Shown: positions 24,705 to 37,725 of the stretch, piece by piece | How the letters are laid out: the number at the start of each line of letters is the position of its first letter | How positions within the stretch are numbered: position 1 is the stretch's first letter | Assembly: GCA_905182985.1 (NCBI GenBank) | Contig: CAJJDN010000108.1 | Span: 46,649 to 110,648 of the forward strand | Length of the DNA stretch: 64,000 nucleotides | Direction: 5' to 3' | Origin: Paramecium sonneborni | Taxonomy: Eukaryota; Ciliophora; Oligohymenophorea; Peniculida; Parameciidae | The notes under the pieces: generated by a model | The model's database searches: none | The model's input: only the letters and a program-made list of their open reading frames with translations | What the model was told of the DNA's origin: nothing | Translations under genes and position numbers: made by a program

Positions 24705-27530
24705 TCATTTCTTCTCTTATTATTTTATATAATTTTCTAAATTATTTTGAAGAGAGTTCTTAAAACTTACATTTTTTGAATCCTTGATCAAATGTTTTAA
24801 TATAATCTCTACCGATTCAAAATTTTTAGTTTTATCCAAATGTTTGGTCATGGCTTTAAAAATAAAGGTTTTTAATGTATTTGGAGTCATTAAAAATATT
24901 TCAGAAACTCCCTCACAATATTTATTTGAATTTACAAAGCAATTCATAAAAAATTATATCAAATTATCCTAAATATTTTTAGCTATTATTTTACTTCAGA
25001 TATTCTCTTGTATTATAATAATAATTGAAATACTTAAGTATATACTTCCCAAAATATCTTGTTAGGATTTTCAATATTTATAAATATTTGATCTATCAGA
25101 ATATTCAAGTCTTTTTGATTTTCATCAAGTCTAAATATCATAGTTATCTGTACTTAATTATCTTTTTAATTAAATCTTCTATAAAACTAAAAAGTTATAG
25201 ATTTTCTATCTAATGAATTTTCTTTAAGAAGTATAAAATTGAAAAATTATTACTAGAAAACAATGTTTAAATTCTATTTCCTGCTTTTTAAATGGTTTAA
25301 ATATTTGTAATTACTATAAGATTAAAAACAAATTCTATGTTAGAACATAATTGGTAATTTTATAAAATTTCTTCAAAAATCATTTAACTCCTTTATATTG
25401 ATATAAGATTTTGAATAATTTTAAAAGACTTTATTATCTAATCTTAAGATTGCATTATCAATTTTTCTAAATGTATTGATTTTGTTTTATGTTCAAAATA
25501 TACCAAAAATAAATAATGAATACTAAATTATTCAGAAGAAATCAAACTCTTGATTAAATCGAATAATAAACTCTCTTAATTGAAATTAATTTGTAATAAT
25601 GTTATCAAGCAATTAAATTAATATTCTAAATAAAATCAAAAACAATACCATAATTAATATCATAAAATTAGTCTTCATACAAAATAGTAATTATTTTGGT
25701 CAATTCCTAAAGAAAAACATGTTTAACATCTGGTTGAATAGATTTATTGAAAAAATTGTATAATCTAATTAAGTTTTATTCTTATTCAGGATATTAAAAT
25801 ATAGAATCTAATTTTTCTCTTTCTAAAATCTTTTGTAATGTAATATCTATTTAAATTGTATTTATATTTTCAGATTCTTCTAACATAATATCATTTTATT
25901 AATTTGATTAAGAATTTCTTTAACTTTAAGCTAAGAATGAATTATCCATATTACTATCCTCCTCACAAAAATTTACTACTTGAGGAGTATCTAAATCATC
26001 AACAGTATATAATGCAAAAACAGATTAATCATAACTCAATCCACCAGGCCCTTAATATTAGTTACAAATTAATTTTAAAAAATATTCATGTATTTTGCAT
26101 TTTACTGCTTCTTTTATATTTGGGTCTTCCAATAACTTTTAAAATATATTATGAGAACTAAGTGAAAGTAATTAGGGTTATACTTTCTTTTTTAATTACT
26201 CATTAACTTCAAATGTTTAAAATATAAACCATAAAGCCCCTTATAATTCATTATACATTTATTTATGATAAAGTTTTTTTAAGAAATATAAACCTGCTTA
26301 GATATTGTGATCATCCTTAAAATCTCTTAAATTATAAATTTAACAATTACTTTGTCATAAAGAATATGTCAGAATAGATAAATTTCAAAAAGATTGGCCA
26401 TTTTTCACCTTACAAATCTGCAATTTCATATATTAATAATAGAAAATCTGCAATTTTATTTTAGATCACTTCTGTTTCATCAAAATGATAACCACAAACA
26501 ATATTTCTAACTATTGCTCCAATAAAATTGATATGATATCCATATTTCTCAAAAATCATTGTCAAAAATGTTTAAATACTATCTAATGGCATTTATGAAG
26601 ATATTGCAAATCCTATTCTTTATTCTACTTCAAAAGGTAAGGCTAATTAATAACTTGCTTTATAAGCTCCTGTTGTTGTTGTTTAATTAGCTATCAAATG
26701 TGAAATTGGTAGATTTTATTTTATTATATTTAAATTGAAAAATAAAATCTGTAATTCTGAATATTAAAATGGAGTTTACAAATTTATTAATAATTCTCTA
26801 CCAAAATATAAAATTTACTATTGATAAAGTTGCCATATTTCAATCATAAAATCAATTATCTTTTTATGATGTATTTATTAAATTTTGTAATAATCATCAA
26901 TATTTAAAATCAATAAATATTTATAAAATAATAATGCTGCTAAATTTGGCTTTGCTATAATAGATTTGTGTTAATCAAATAGAAAGTTTAAGAATTCTAA
27001 TAGCTAAATGAAATTTTAATTATGAGGATATATTATGCATATTCTTAAAAAGCTTTTAAAACATTCTTCCAATTAATCAAGGGGATTTTCCAAGAATAAT
27101 TTCATTATCTCAAATATTTGCAATTTATTATGATCTTTCAATAAATGATACTGAGTATTTATGAAGTGACTAAATTCTTAATAAAATGCAATAATATTAT
27201 GAAACCCATTTATATTCATTAAATCAAATAGCTAAATAATTAATTTATTTTACACTTCTTTAATATTTAGGAGTTAAAAACATAACATATATGATAGCTT
27301 TATGTTAATCACTAAACTAAAATAGATTCTTTTATAAATCCTGCTAATTTTGATATTATTTACACAATTCATATAATTAATGTTACGTTTAGATGTATGC
27401 CTACTTTGTTTTACACAAATACTTATTATTCATATGACGGATACGTTAGAACATTGTAATTATATATATTTTCGGGTCCTTGAAACCATTACTTAATAAT
27501 CTCTTACGATTGTTCTATTGTTAAATTCAT
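24705..27530 (-). CDS. Importin-beta/exportin-like HEAT-repeat protein
   Basis: With seven introns (19-26 nt) removed, the frame is exactly 890 codons from ATG 27530 (MNLTIEQSQEIIKQW) to TGA 24705-24707. Length and the all-helical make-up fit the nuclear transport receptor family. An N-terminal short helix pair is followed by repeated amphipathic helices (IIQLFDLMNINGFHN, CFKSFLRICIIYP, GALWFIFQTFEVNEQ, IIQNLISI). Features such as a receptor-typical early exon ending in FIKESIL and a C-terminal helix stack with NCFVNSNKYCEG agree. I cannot say whether it is an importin or exportin or name the orthologue (transportin-3/importin-13 or Xpo7-like would be candidates). It would act at the nuclear pore with Ran. 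The upstream ORF (27531-28144) runs in the same frame without a stop, so a longer protein is possible. Confidence 0.55.
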
Positions 27531-28144
27531 AATTTTTAATGAGATATTTATATTTATTATATAAATAACTTCAAATTCAAAAAAATAAATATCAGCTTAA
27601 TTAAATAATGAATATTAAATTTGTTCAACATCTATATAAGACTAGATATATGTATTGTAATCTTCACTATATATTATTATTCCAGCTTTTCTATAAATTT
27701 AACTCTTTCTTCAATCCCAATCAGTTCTCTCTCTAAATTTCTATTAGAACACCCCCAATTACATTCAAAAAATAATTTTCTTTGATTCCTAACTATGGAT
27801 TGTGTCTATATTTTGAGATTATTAAACACTTTTCCATTTTATAAATAAAAATGATCATCGTCCTTATCTAAAACTTAAATTTAAAAGAATCTAAATTATG
27901 ACCCTTTATTTTATAATAGATATTTATCAAATTGAGCATCTAGGTGTATTCTTAATATATTTGTCTTAAGTTTTGCCATTTATAAAATCTCTCCAAACTC
28001 TTCTATTAAATCACTCTTCATTAGATAAATACTTTTCTTCTAAAGTTATTACTAATTTTATTCTAATTTTGAACAATCCTATATGGTATTATTTAATATA
28101 TACTGTAGATAAGACTAATCTTTATTTTCACACTCATATTACAT
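27531..28144 (-). CDS. Unknown small protein, 3' end unresolved
   Basis: ATG 28144 opens a frame of good coding composition (MQYECENKDQ...LIEEFGEILQMAKLK, LDKDDDHFYLQNGK, FFECNWGCSNRNLEREL, GIEERVKFIEKLE). One 26-nt intron (GTGAAG...CTAG, near 27635) improves the reading and then gives DVEQIQYSLFNQADIYFF. After that no TGA occurs before the ATG of the importin-like gene, and the frame is the same. Without the intron a TGA overlaps that ATG. Either the stop is created by an intron that I missed, or the two are one gene of about 1085 codons. No domain recognised. The start is only 59 bp from the divergent RecA-like gene. Confidence 0.4.
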
Positions 28145-28203
28145 CAATAAGAGAGTTTATCAGAATTCCATTTTTTAAAGAATAATTATAATAAATAATT
28201 AAT
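28145..28203. promoter_or_regulatory. 59-bp divergent intergenic spacer
   Basis: This is all that separates the ATG of the minus-strand ORF (28144) from the ATG of the RecA-like gene (28204). It must hold both 5' UTRs and any shared promoter. It is almost pure A/T; no motif is recognisable. Confidence 0.45.
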
Positions 28204-29150
28204 ATGAATTATTTTCCTGTAAGTAATATAAATTAAAATAGATAAGTGTTTTACTTGGTGGAAATAGAAAAGCCATTCTACAGAGATTCAAGGGTAACGG
28301 AGTTGTATTTGTATTAGATTTCTTAAAGTAAAAAAGATAAAAATTTTATGAAAAACTTATATCTTAAAAAATGTTACCAAATGATATTGATATATTATTC
28401 AATGAAATAGACATCGAGATAGCAACACTTAGAGAAATAGAATAAAATTTATTAAATTAGTTGCACTCAAATTAGCAGCAAAAGATATATGAATATTTGA
28501 AATTAGGAGAATATGAATGTCTTCCTCTTTATAATATTTCACTTATTTTAGGTGATATTGGAAGTGGTAAAACATTAATGATGTTTTCAGCTATACAAAA
28601 TTATTTAATCAATTAAAATAAGGATTTCAATTTGATTTATTATGATTGTTCATGTACTTTGTCTGCTTAAAGAATCTATAAAATTATTAAAAGCACCAAT
28701 TCTGAAGCAACAACTATTGATATAATGAATAAAATTTAATATAAAGCTGTTGATTCTCTAAAAGACTTTGAATAACTAATAAAAACTATTCCTAATAAAT
28801 CAATTGTATTTATAGATGGATTAATGACTCTATATCATGAAAGTGAAATTGAAATCTATAATCTCTATCACATTATTAACGAATTAATGAGATATTTACA
28901 TGAATTAACTGAATCATAATAAAATACATTTGTTATATCAATTAGATCAGTCTAGGATTAATTATAGTATATACAAGCTACTAAATATGATTAATATATC
29001 AATACATTTGCTAGTTCAATTATTCATTTGATTTCAACAAAAACAACCAAAATTATGAAAATTCATAAATCACTAAATGAAAGATTACCTTTTGATTAAT
29101 CTATTCTCTATTAAATTAATGAGGATGGGATTAAATGGTCAAATTAATGA
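28204..29150 (+). CDS. RecA/Rad51-fold ATPase, probably a diverged recombination paralogue
   Basis: A 307-residue protein with one 23-nt intron directly after the fifth codon (28219-28241). Walker A is GDIGSGKT at residues 109-116 after a hydrophobic strand (YNISLILGDIGSGKT). A Walker B strand, IPNKSIVFIDGL, has Asp at residue 197. A beta strand with FVISIRSV and a C-terminal basic helix (KTTKIMKIHKSL) follow. The layout and size fit the RecA core of Rad51 paralogues or similar P-loop ATPases (Elongator Elp4/6, SWSAP1), with no N-terminal HhH DNA-binding domain. The likely role is DNA repair or recombination, but substrate and partners are inferred. It is followed by 275 bp without a gene and then the calcium channel gene. 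Confidence 0.62.
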
Positions 29151-29425
29151 ATTTTATCAATTTATGATTTATTCAAATTTTAAACATTTTTCCTCTTTTG
29201 ATATCTTAGAGAAGAATAATATAATTCAAATTTGTCTACAATACATATTTCAATAAATCCTAAAAATATTACAATCTGATCCTTTTAAACTTCTAATATT
29301 CTATTAAACAAACTTTTTTTATTTAATTCTCAAAGGATTATAATAAAATTTTAAAAGAATTATGTTAAAATTAATGACTCTTATCTATTTTTTATATTAA
29401 ATTAAATATTATAAAATAATCATTA

Positions 29426-32400
29426 ATGTTAAATAGTAGAAAATCTCAAATACCTGATTTTAATCAAGCAATTAAATCTTAAGAGTGCAGTATAAATACT
29501 AACAAAATGATAATTTAAGAAATGTATTAATGTGCATAATGTTTTGATTATCCACATGGGATATGTAAATATTGTTTTGAACATTGTCATAAAAAAAATA
29601 GAAATTAATATCACTAATAAGCAAAATTAATAAAAATAAAAGGTAATTTCAAATGTGAATGTGGATTATTTAAGCATAAAAAAAAATAATTAAATATCTA
29701 ATAATGTCCCTTAAATTCTTAAGCTTTTTGTCCAATTTAAAATTGTGTAGTTTGCAAAACTAATCTGTGTGAATTTTGTTTAAAAAATTGCAAACATACT
29801 CATAATTTTATTAAAGGGGAAGGTTGTAAATGTAATTAATTGCATTCAAAATATAAGCTCAGATTATATTATATGGAATACTTAAAAAAGTACAGCATCA
29901 TTAAAAATCTGCAATATAAACCTGAGAATGAACTATTTGCACTAAAAGTTGCTAATTCATTGCTTAATAATTTTGATGTTTTTGAGTATTTATTTGGAGA
30001 ATTAAAGAACACTTTTGAAATTATTTTTAATGAATTAGAGACAGGAGATTTTAATTTGACATGTATTTGGTCTTAAAAACTGTACTTTATATTTTTTTAT
30101 TGTTATTTAGAATAGATTCATAACCAGAGGAAAAAAATCTAAATGAAAAAATTTTAGAATCATTTACTGAAAGAAGTTTTCCTTATACTAAAATAATATC
30201 TATATTTGTTTTTATGGAATCGCTGCTTACAAAACTCAAGTATAATCTTATGTACCTTGATGATAAGATTTGGTAATGTATGACGTCAAGTTAGATAAAA
30301 TTTTTAGTGAGTAATCAATCTTAAACTATATTTAGGTTAGTATTACATCTTATCATAAAATCTACAAGAATCTGCTAAAGAGAAATTATCTCATTTAGTT
30401 TTGAAGATCTTAAAAATTTAATCTATTCAACTGAAATATCAATTTTGTTAATTTAGAAAAATTTACACAATGGATATTGAAAATAGTACTCCAATATAAA
30501 GAAATTAAATAAGAAAGTATAATTAGCGTTTAGATAATGGAATTATGTAAGTTGAATTAACTGAATTGATAAAGAGATATTATAGGATATTATTTGATAT
30601 TGAAATTACAAATCCAATTTTATCAAAATTATTGATTGTCTTACTTAAATATGTTAAGATGGGCTTGTAAACAGGCATATTAATTAAAACTTAGGTGATC
30701 TTTAAAGTTATTTTAAATTTAGAAAAATTATGTAAAGATATTGATTATTATAATTAATAAAAAAGTTTTGGGTAAATATAACGATTTTTTACTGAATAGA
30801 TGTTTAATTTATTAAGTAAAATATTAATATTAACATACTTTTAAATAAAGGATGATTAATTTTATGATATTTTAAATGAATAAATTAGTAGAAATGAAAA
30901 GAGATAAATTTCATTGATTGATAAATATACAGCTTCATTCTTTTTTGAAAAAAAAAAAAAAAATTTATAAATTGATTTATTTTATAATGGTGAATCAGAG
31001 AAACTTTAGATAATTTGGAGAGTCTTTATCAATATAGTTATAAACTAAAATTTGAATGGTTAATATTATAATTAAATGATGAATCCTTAAACAAAATTGA
31101 ATCATATAATCTAAACTATGTTGAGAGAAAATCTTTTTGTAGATACTACTTTAAGAACTCAAATTATGTAATTATAAATAGAAGATTTATTATTATGGAA
31201 ATATGAATAATTGACAATTTTAAATTAAGATGTAATTTTTATTATAAAACTAAGTTTTAAATTGAATTAAATAACTTTAAATCAGAATGGAATAAATTTT
31301 TGAGAAATTCTTACTAAAACTCATTTGAACTTGAAGATTCAGAACTTGAAAAGTTATAAACACTATGTAAAAAACTTTTAAAATCAAAATATTTTATAGA
31401 ATTATAAGATTTTGAAATTAATTAAGAAAAAATGTTTGAAAATCAAAAAAAAGCGTATTTTATATATCTTAATTAGTAAATCAGCAAAAAATTTATAAGA
31501 CGAATTAAAAAAACATTTGAAATAGGATATGAAAATTATCAAATAAACTCAATAACTACTCTATGAGAAAGGCGTAGATTTTATTATAATAAGATATTGC
31601 TAGTTTCTAATTTAAAATTAATTTGAAAATGCTTTTAATTTAGATATTATAATTAACATTACAACTTTAATGTTTAAAATTTTAAAATTAATGATCAATT
31701 ACAATTAATAATTGATAAATTAGATTTACACAGTAGAAAATCTTTCATTATTTTAAAGAATAGCAGAAAAAGAATTGCCATATTTTGGTAAATGCACTCT
31801 CAACAACATAATAATCAAATTTCATTTTGATGTTGTTTTAAGAAGTGGATTTTTAATCGTTTATTAATATTGCTTTATAAATCCATAATTTTTGTTATAA
31901 CATCTAATTAATTTAAATGAAATTTTAAATAATTAATTCGATAATAGTTTAGAAATAACTTAAAAACATGCTTCAATAATATTATATAATAAACATCAAA
32001 TATTTGAACTAGTTATCGCAATTTTAGAATTTATAATCACATCAAATGAAATGAATCGTGACTATCTATAATATCATTAGATTTGTGAAAATTTATACAA
32101 TAAAATTTTACCTTAAGTACTTCATCATCTTAATGATATTTTGAATTCATATACTCCCGAAACCTCATCAGATAATCTCTCTATGAATTAAAATTATAAA
32201 ACATATTCGTTTATGTCACTAAATAGTTCATTAGAGCTAATTTAAAATGAATTATCTAATAATCCAGGAGGAAGTCCTAAAAATTAATTATCTCAAATGT
32301 CATTTTATTCAATAAATTCATTGAACTAATCATAAATAAATTATCAATCTTTCACTATGAAATAATTAAATGAAAAATTTATTAAATAAGAGGAGGATTT

Positions 32401-35400
32401 AAGTAATCAATTAGGATTAGGAATAACAACAATATTATTGGTACATTCTTTTATTAGATTTATGAATCTTATTATTGATTATTTTAATAGAAACTAACTA
32501 TTGGAATCATTAGAAAGTCTTGAATAATCTTCAATAATAGATTAAATTGAAAAGATTCATTCGTACTTTAGTTTGTAATTGAAATAATATTAATAATATC
32601 AATTATATCAGGGATATTTAAATGGATTTGAAGAGTTAGTATAAGTAATGGAAAAATTCTAAAATCTTGTAAACTATTCCTTAGCCAATAAACATGATAA
32701 CTCTAAACCACCAGAGATTTTTTAAGTCCAAGATAACAATTTAAGTGTTGCAATTTCATAGAAAGCTATAGATGATATTGTTAAATTTAAAGATAAGAGC
32801 GTTTTCTAAGCTTTAAATAAGGTTTTGTTGAAATCTAAATTAAAACGAATTGAATTAGAAAATGATGTTTTAGAATAGAATGCTATAGTTTAATTAATCA
32901 AAAAAGAATATCAAAATCGGAGTAAAGAATAATGTAGCATAATATTTATTGATGTTTTAATTGAATTATTATAACAATAAACTTCCTTTGAAAGAAGCCG
33001 TAATTTAGAATATCCCAATACTATTTTCATTTCTCACATAAACTATATTATATAATTTTAAAGATTATTATAAGCTGAGACAAAACCAGTGTAATAAATT
33101 ATTAACACTAGCATTTAATCTCAAGATTTAAAGTATCATAATTTTAAGAAAAATTTTAACAGTTTTTTATAATATTTATCAGAAAATATAATTCCTTTTT
33201 TATTTAATAAAGTTATTGAGTATTAAGATTAACCTTATTTATCTATTGTAATAAATAGTGGGAAATATTCAATAATTGTTCTTGAATTTATTAGATATTT
33301 AGCTGAAGGATAGAATTCAGAAATGTAAAAATATGTTGGAGAGTCTGGACTTTTTTTACGCATTCTTAACTTATTAGTTGATTTATTTAAGTCTAAATAA
33401 ATATTAGAGATTGTAAGAGAATCTAATAATCAAAATAAAATTAAATCATAAACAAAAACTACTTTTTAAAAAGCAGTTCACAATGTTAGAAATATGCAAC
33501 TAAAGAAAAAAAATAGTAGTACAACTGATTACTTACTAAAATTTCTTCAAAAAAGAAAAAACAGCCAGAAAAAAACATCCACATAAAATGAGTTTATGTA
33601 ATTTGGCATTCATAGTACTCAAGGAGATTAGTATGGAATTGATGTATCTCAAGCTTTTCTGAAACTTTTTGCTCATACAATTATTACTATTGCAGAATTT
33701 AATCAGGGATCTTAATAAAATAATTAGAAACTAACCTTTAGTGAATTAAGCAAAAATAGAGTTTGGCAAGTTATCATCTAAATTTTGACAGTAAGAACAA
33801 ATGAAAATCAATAAAATAGTGTATACACACTTCGACTTTATATATTTTAATTAATTCTATCTTTGCTTGAAGATTCAGAAAGAAATTCAGATGACTTTCA
33901 ATATATAATGAATCTTATCAATCATAAGTTATTAGAAGAAACCCTTACATAGACTTATAGAGCCTTAATAATATTTAATAAATTAGATTTAAAAGATTTA
34001 TCTACAATTGATAGTTAATTAACTGAAAAATATAGAAGAGAATTAGGAGACAATATAAATGAATCATTAATTTTTGATTCTAAAATTCTTATTAAAATTT
34101 TGTACTAAATTTATAAGATGCTTAATTTATATTCAACAGCCAGTCTTGAAATATGTTAATACTTAAAAGATCAGAAACAATAACGTTTATAAAGTTAAAC
34201 ATAATTATTCAAAAGAGAAGGGGATTACTTAGCTAAATCAGCCTTTTAATTTATATTTAATATTGTTGGTTCAATAGAATATGTTAATCAAAAAGAATAG
34301 ATAGAAATATTTCATTTTCTCAAACCTCCTATGTGCTTTTTTTTATCAGAAGAAACAAAATAATAATTCTTATTAGAAACAATTGACAGATCGAATCCTG
34401 CATCAAAGATGGCATCTATTTTTGATTCAATTCCTTAATTTATGACAGAAATGAAAGAAAACATGACAAAATATCGAAAATCATAATTCTTTGAAAGATT
34501 AATCAGTGTGGCTATTTCTCAAAAGTAAATTTTTTAATTTAAAATCTAGTTTTAAACATAGATACTTGGCAATTTCAATAACAGTTTTAAATATAATTGT
34601 CATACTTATTATATCATAAACAGCTTTCTTTAAATTAGAAAAAGATGAAAATGGTATAAAAAAAAACTATTATGAATCTCATTCTATAATTTTATCTCTT
34701 TGTTAATTATTACTTATATTCACATCACTATTGGCATTGATATGTCAATTATTTTTTAGAATGAGCATATATTATCAAATCAGTTGTAAAGAGGTAAAGC
34801 ATACCTTTTATAACACTTTTGTTATTATGTTTAGTATATTATAAAGAAGAGATATATTTTAATTTTTTTTGCATTTCATCCTAAGTATTTTAGGAACTTT
34901 TGAACCATTTTTTTATTACTTGTAAAGCTTTTGCTTTATTTATATATCTTAGACAATGTCATCTGTTTTAGAAGCTTTGCGATTGAGATGGTCATAATTT
35001 TTGGGAATTTTTAGTGTTTTATTGATTATTTTAAATGCTTATAGTTATATAGGATTTAGAAGATTTACTACTAGTTTTTAATTAGATGTAATAGTGCATC
35101 CAGAGAATGATATACTTGAAGAGGAATACCTATGTGATACTCCTGCTCATTGTTTTATAAGTTTAGTGTATTTTGGATTAAGAGAAGGATCAGGATTAGC
35201 AGCCCATGGAGATGTTGAAAGTTTCCATCAATCTTCAGATTTTTTCCCAAGATTTGCTTTCGATTTTAGTTTTTTTATGATTGTTACTCTCATTATGATC
35301 AATATTATTAATGGTATCATAATAGATACCTTTGCTGAACTTAGAGATAAATAGTAGTAAAATGAATATGATAGAAATAATGTTTGTGTTATTTGTTCTT

Positions 35401-35643
35401 TAGAAAGGTATTATTTAAATTATTATTGTTAGATGGGAATTTGAGAAGAAAGGTTTATAGTTTTAAGAACATTTAGATGAAGTTCATAGTCTTTCAAATT
35501 ATATAGCATTTATTGTACATCTTCTTTAGGTAGGAAAATAAAATATGAATGGAATTGAAACCCACATATACACAAAAATTATAAATAGAGATATGAGTTG
35601 GACACCATTAAAAAAAACTTTATAGTTGCTTGATAAGTTATGA
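29426..35643 (+). CDS. IP3R/RyR-type calcium-release channel with N-terminal zinc modules
   Basis: Removing six introns (30082-30110, 30311-30335, 31232-31254, 31455-31476, 34525-34549, 35408-35432) leaves exactly 2022 codons plus TGA. The last 350 residues are diagnostic. They contain the RIH-associated stretch FHFLKPPMCFFLSEETKQ, several membrane helices (ISITVLNIIVILII, FFLHFILSILGTF, FLGIFSVLLIIL), the pore ISLVYFGLREGSGLAAHGD, the inner helix IMINIINGIIIDTFAELRDK, and the C-terminal zinc finger CVICSLER...FQEHLDEVHSLSNY. The middle is RIH-like helical repeat. Residues 1-150, however, lack the beta-trefoil/MIR and IP3-binding core. Instead they hold two Cys/His modules (CAQCFDYPHGICKYC...FKCECG at about 36-80; CVVCKTNLCEFC...KHTHNF at about 107-140) that look like UBR-type zinc folds. 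Expected role: Ca2+ release from ER or alveolar/contractile-vacuole stores, gated by something other than IP3. Confidence 0.82.
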
Positions 35644-35794
35644 AATAAGATTATTTTTTTAAATGATTCATTCTAAATTATTAATTTAATTCATTTATAG
35701 TCTTTATATAAATAAGGTTTAAGGATGTATTATTTAAATAAATTATTATCATAATGGAAGATTAAATTTTTAATTAATATTATTAATAAGTTAA

Positions 35795-37694
35795 ATGTCA
35801 GAAATAATAGTAATGCTAAAATCAGAAATGGGATTGAATAGACTTTCTATTCTCTCAAATTAAACATTTTCAGAGTTTGTAAACAAAGTTGCTTAAGTTT
35901 TGAATAAACCTCCTGAATCATTATCTTTAATTTTAGAAGGAGTGTCACTTACTTAAAAAATATCTCCAACTTTACCGATTAAAAACATACCAAAATTTTA
36001 GTAATAAATAATGAGATATAATAAGAGATGGAGCCATGATTAATGTAACTGTAGACTAAAAAAAAGTTTAAATTAAACCATAATAGATTTAAACACCAGA
36101 GTAGCCAAAAGTTTATTTAGCTAATGGAAAGTTAGCTAATTTTTAATAACTTTAACAGGTTGATCATAAAATTCATGAGAACAAAGATCAGTATGAATTA
36201 ATATCAAATAATAATAGTGCTTTAAGTTAATTTTGTTAACATGGACCTTAAGCAAAATGCATAAATTGTTTATCTTAATCATCTAGTAAAATAGAAAAAG
36301 AAGAGAAACCAGAAGTTAATAAATGTAAACATGGAGAAGGTGGTCGTTGTTTGAATTGTGCTCCATATGAATAAGAAAAAAAGAATACAAAAACTGTAAA
36401 TAAAATTTTATGTTAACATGGGCCAAATGGAAAATGTCCACATTGTATAGATGAAGGTTAAATAGAGGCTAAACATCTTTCATTTGATTAATATTTGCAT
36501 GATATGAAATTTAAGTGTCGTGGTTAACATCCAGATAATGGAAGATGTAATAATTGTCTTCCTCCAACAATGGTAATGAAAATATTAAAAATAATAGATA
36601 TCATATAAAGTTAAGAAAGATTGTAAGAATCATGCTCCATATCCAAAAGCAATGTGTAATAATTGTTTACCACCATCAATTTTATTAAAGAGATAAGCAT
36701 ATAGACATGTAGATTATGTTGAATTCTTAAATATTCCAGAAATGTCAAATTTAGTTTAATATTGGACAAGTAAAGGTAAAACAGAATAAAGAATGGGATT
36801 TTTATATGGATATTATGCTGCAGATCCAAATTATTAAAATGGTGTAAGAGCAATAGTAGAAGCTATTTATGAACCCCCTTAAAAAGGTTCATTTGGTCAT
36901 GTTGATCTGTAATAAGATCCAGCTTAAAATTATGCTGATGAAATAGCAACCAATTTAGGTATGGAAAAAATTGGATGGATTTTTACAAATGTTAATCATG
37001 ATTGTTTTTTATCAAGTGAAGAATTAAGATAAGCTGCAAAATATTAATAAGCTCATTCAGTTAAACATCCAGAAGGTTGTTTAGTGAGTAAATTCTTAAC
37101 TGTAGTTTTAAGAAGTAAAAATATTTTATAAATTAATTTTAGCTAAAAAAGATAATCCTGATGAAGTTGTTCCAGAAGTATATATGGTTTCTGATTAAGG
37201 ATAATAGTTGGAGTATGATGGAATATTTAAGAATTCAGAAAGAAGAAAAGTATTATAGGTTAGAGATGCTAAAGATGAATTTGATATGTTACCATCCTTT
37301 GTATATAATGGTAAATCAGTTAAAGAATTCGAACCAGACTTCTTTATTGTTAATGTAAAATTAATATAAATACATAAAAGGTTGCTCATGGTTATAATCC
37401 AAATTCCAATTATAGTATACTAAAGTTGTATGATTTCCCTGTTGAAAATAGAACTGTTGTTGCTAAATAGTAGGATCTTAAAACATTCTTACATAAACAT
37501 TAAAAGAAACCAAGTCATTATCGATTTGCAGATTTTCATTTATTGTTATATTTAAGCAAATTAATTGACATTCATGTACTTTTTATATCGATTTTATATA
37601 GAGTATTGCTAATATAGCATAGTTTATAGCAAGTGAATGTGAAATAACTCAAGATTTACTGGATATTGTTAAAATGTATGCAACAGGTGTTTGA
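35795..37694 (+). CDS. NPL4: NPL4 homologue, cofactor of the p97/Cdc48-Ufd1 complex
   Basis: A 589-residue protein with five introns (first at 36001-36025). The N-terminus has the ubiquitin-like fold pattern (IVMLKSEMGLNRLSIL...FSEFVNKVAQVL). The zinc part has repeated CxxHGxxxxCxNC units (QFCQHGPQAKCINC, KCKHGEGGRCLNC, CQHGPNGKCPHC), followed by the zf-NPL4 stretch KHLSFDQYL, CNNCLPPS and YRHVDYVEF. An inactive MPN/JAMM domain follows (GFLYGYYAADPN, VEAIYEPPQ, IGWIFTNV, CFLSSEELRQAA, HPEGCLVSKF), without catalytic His. The C-terminal helical part ends CEITQDLLDIVKMYATGV. NPL4 binds Lys48-linked ubiquitin and delivers substrates to Cdc48 (ER-associated degradation). Only 31 bp separate its stop from the next gene. 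Confidence 0.92.
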
Positions 37695-37725
37695 GATTAT
37701 TATAAAATTAAAATATTTTTAATAA

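Noticed and set aside
27577..28144. Phospholipid scramblase
   Set aside because: A Cys-containing motif (NWGCSNRN) recalled it, but the rest of the family pattern is absent.
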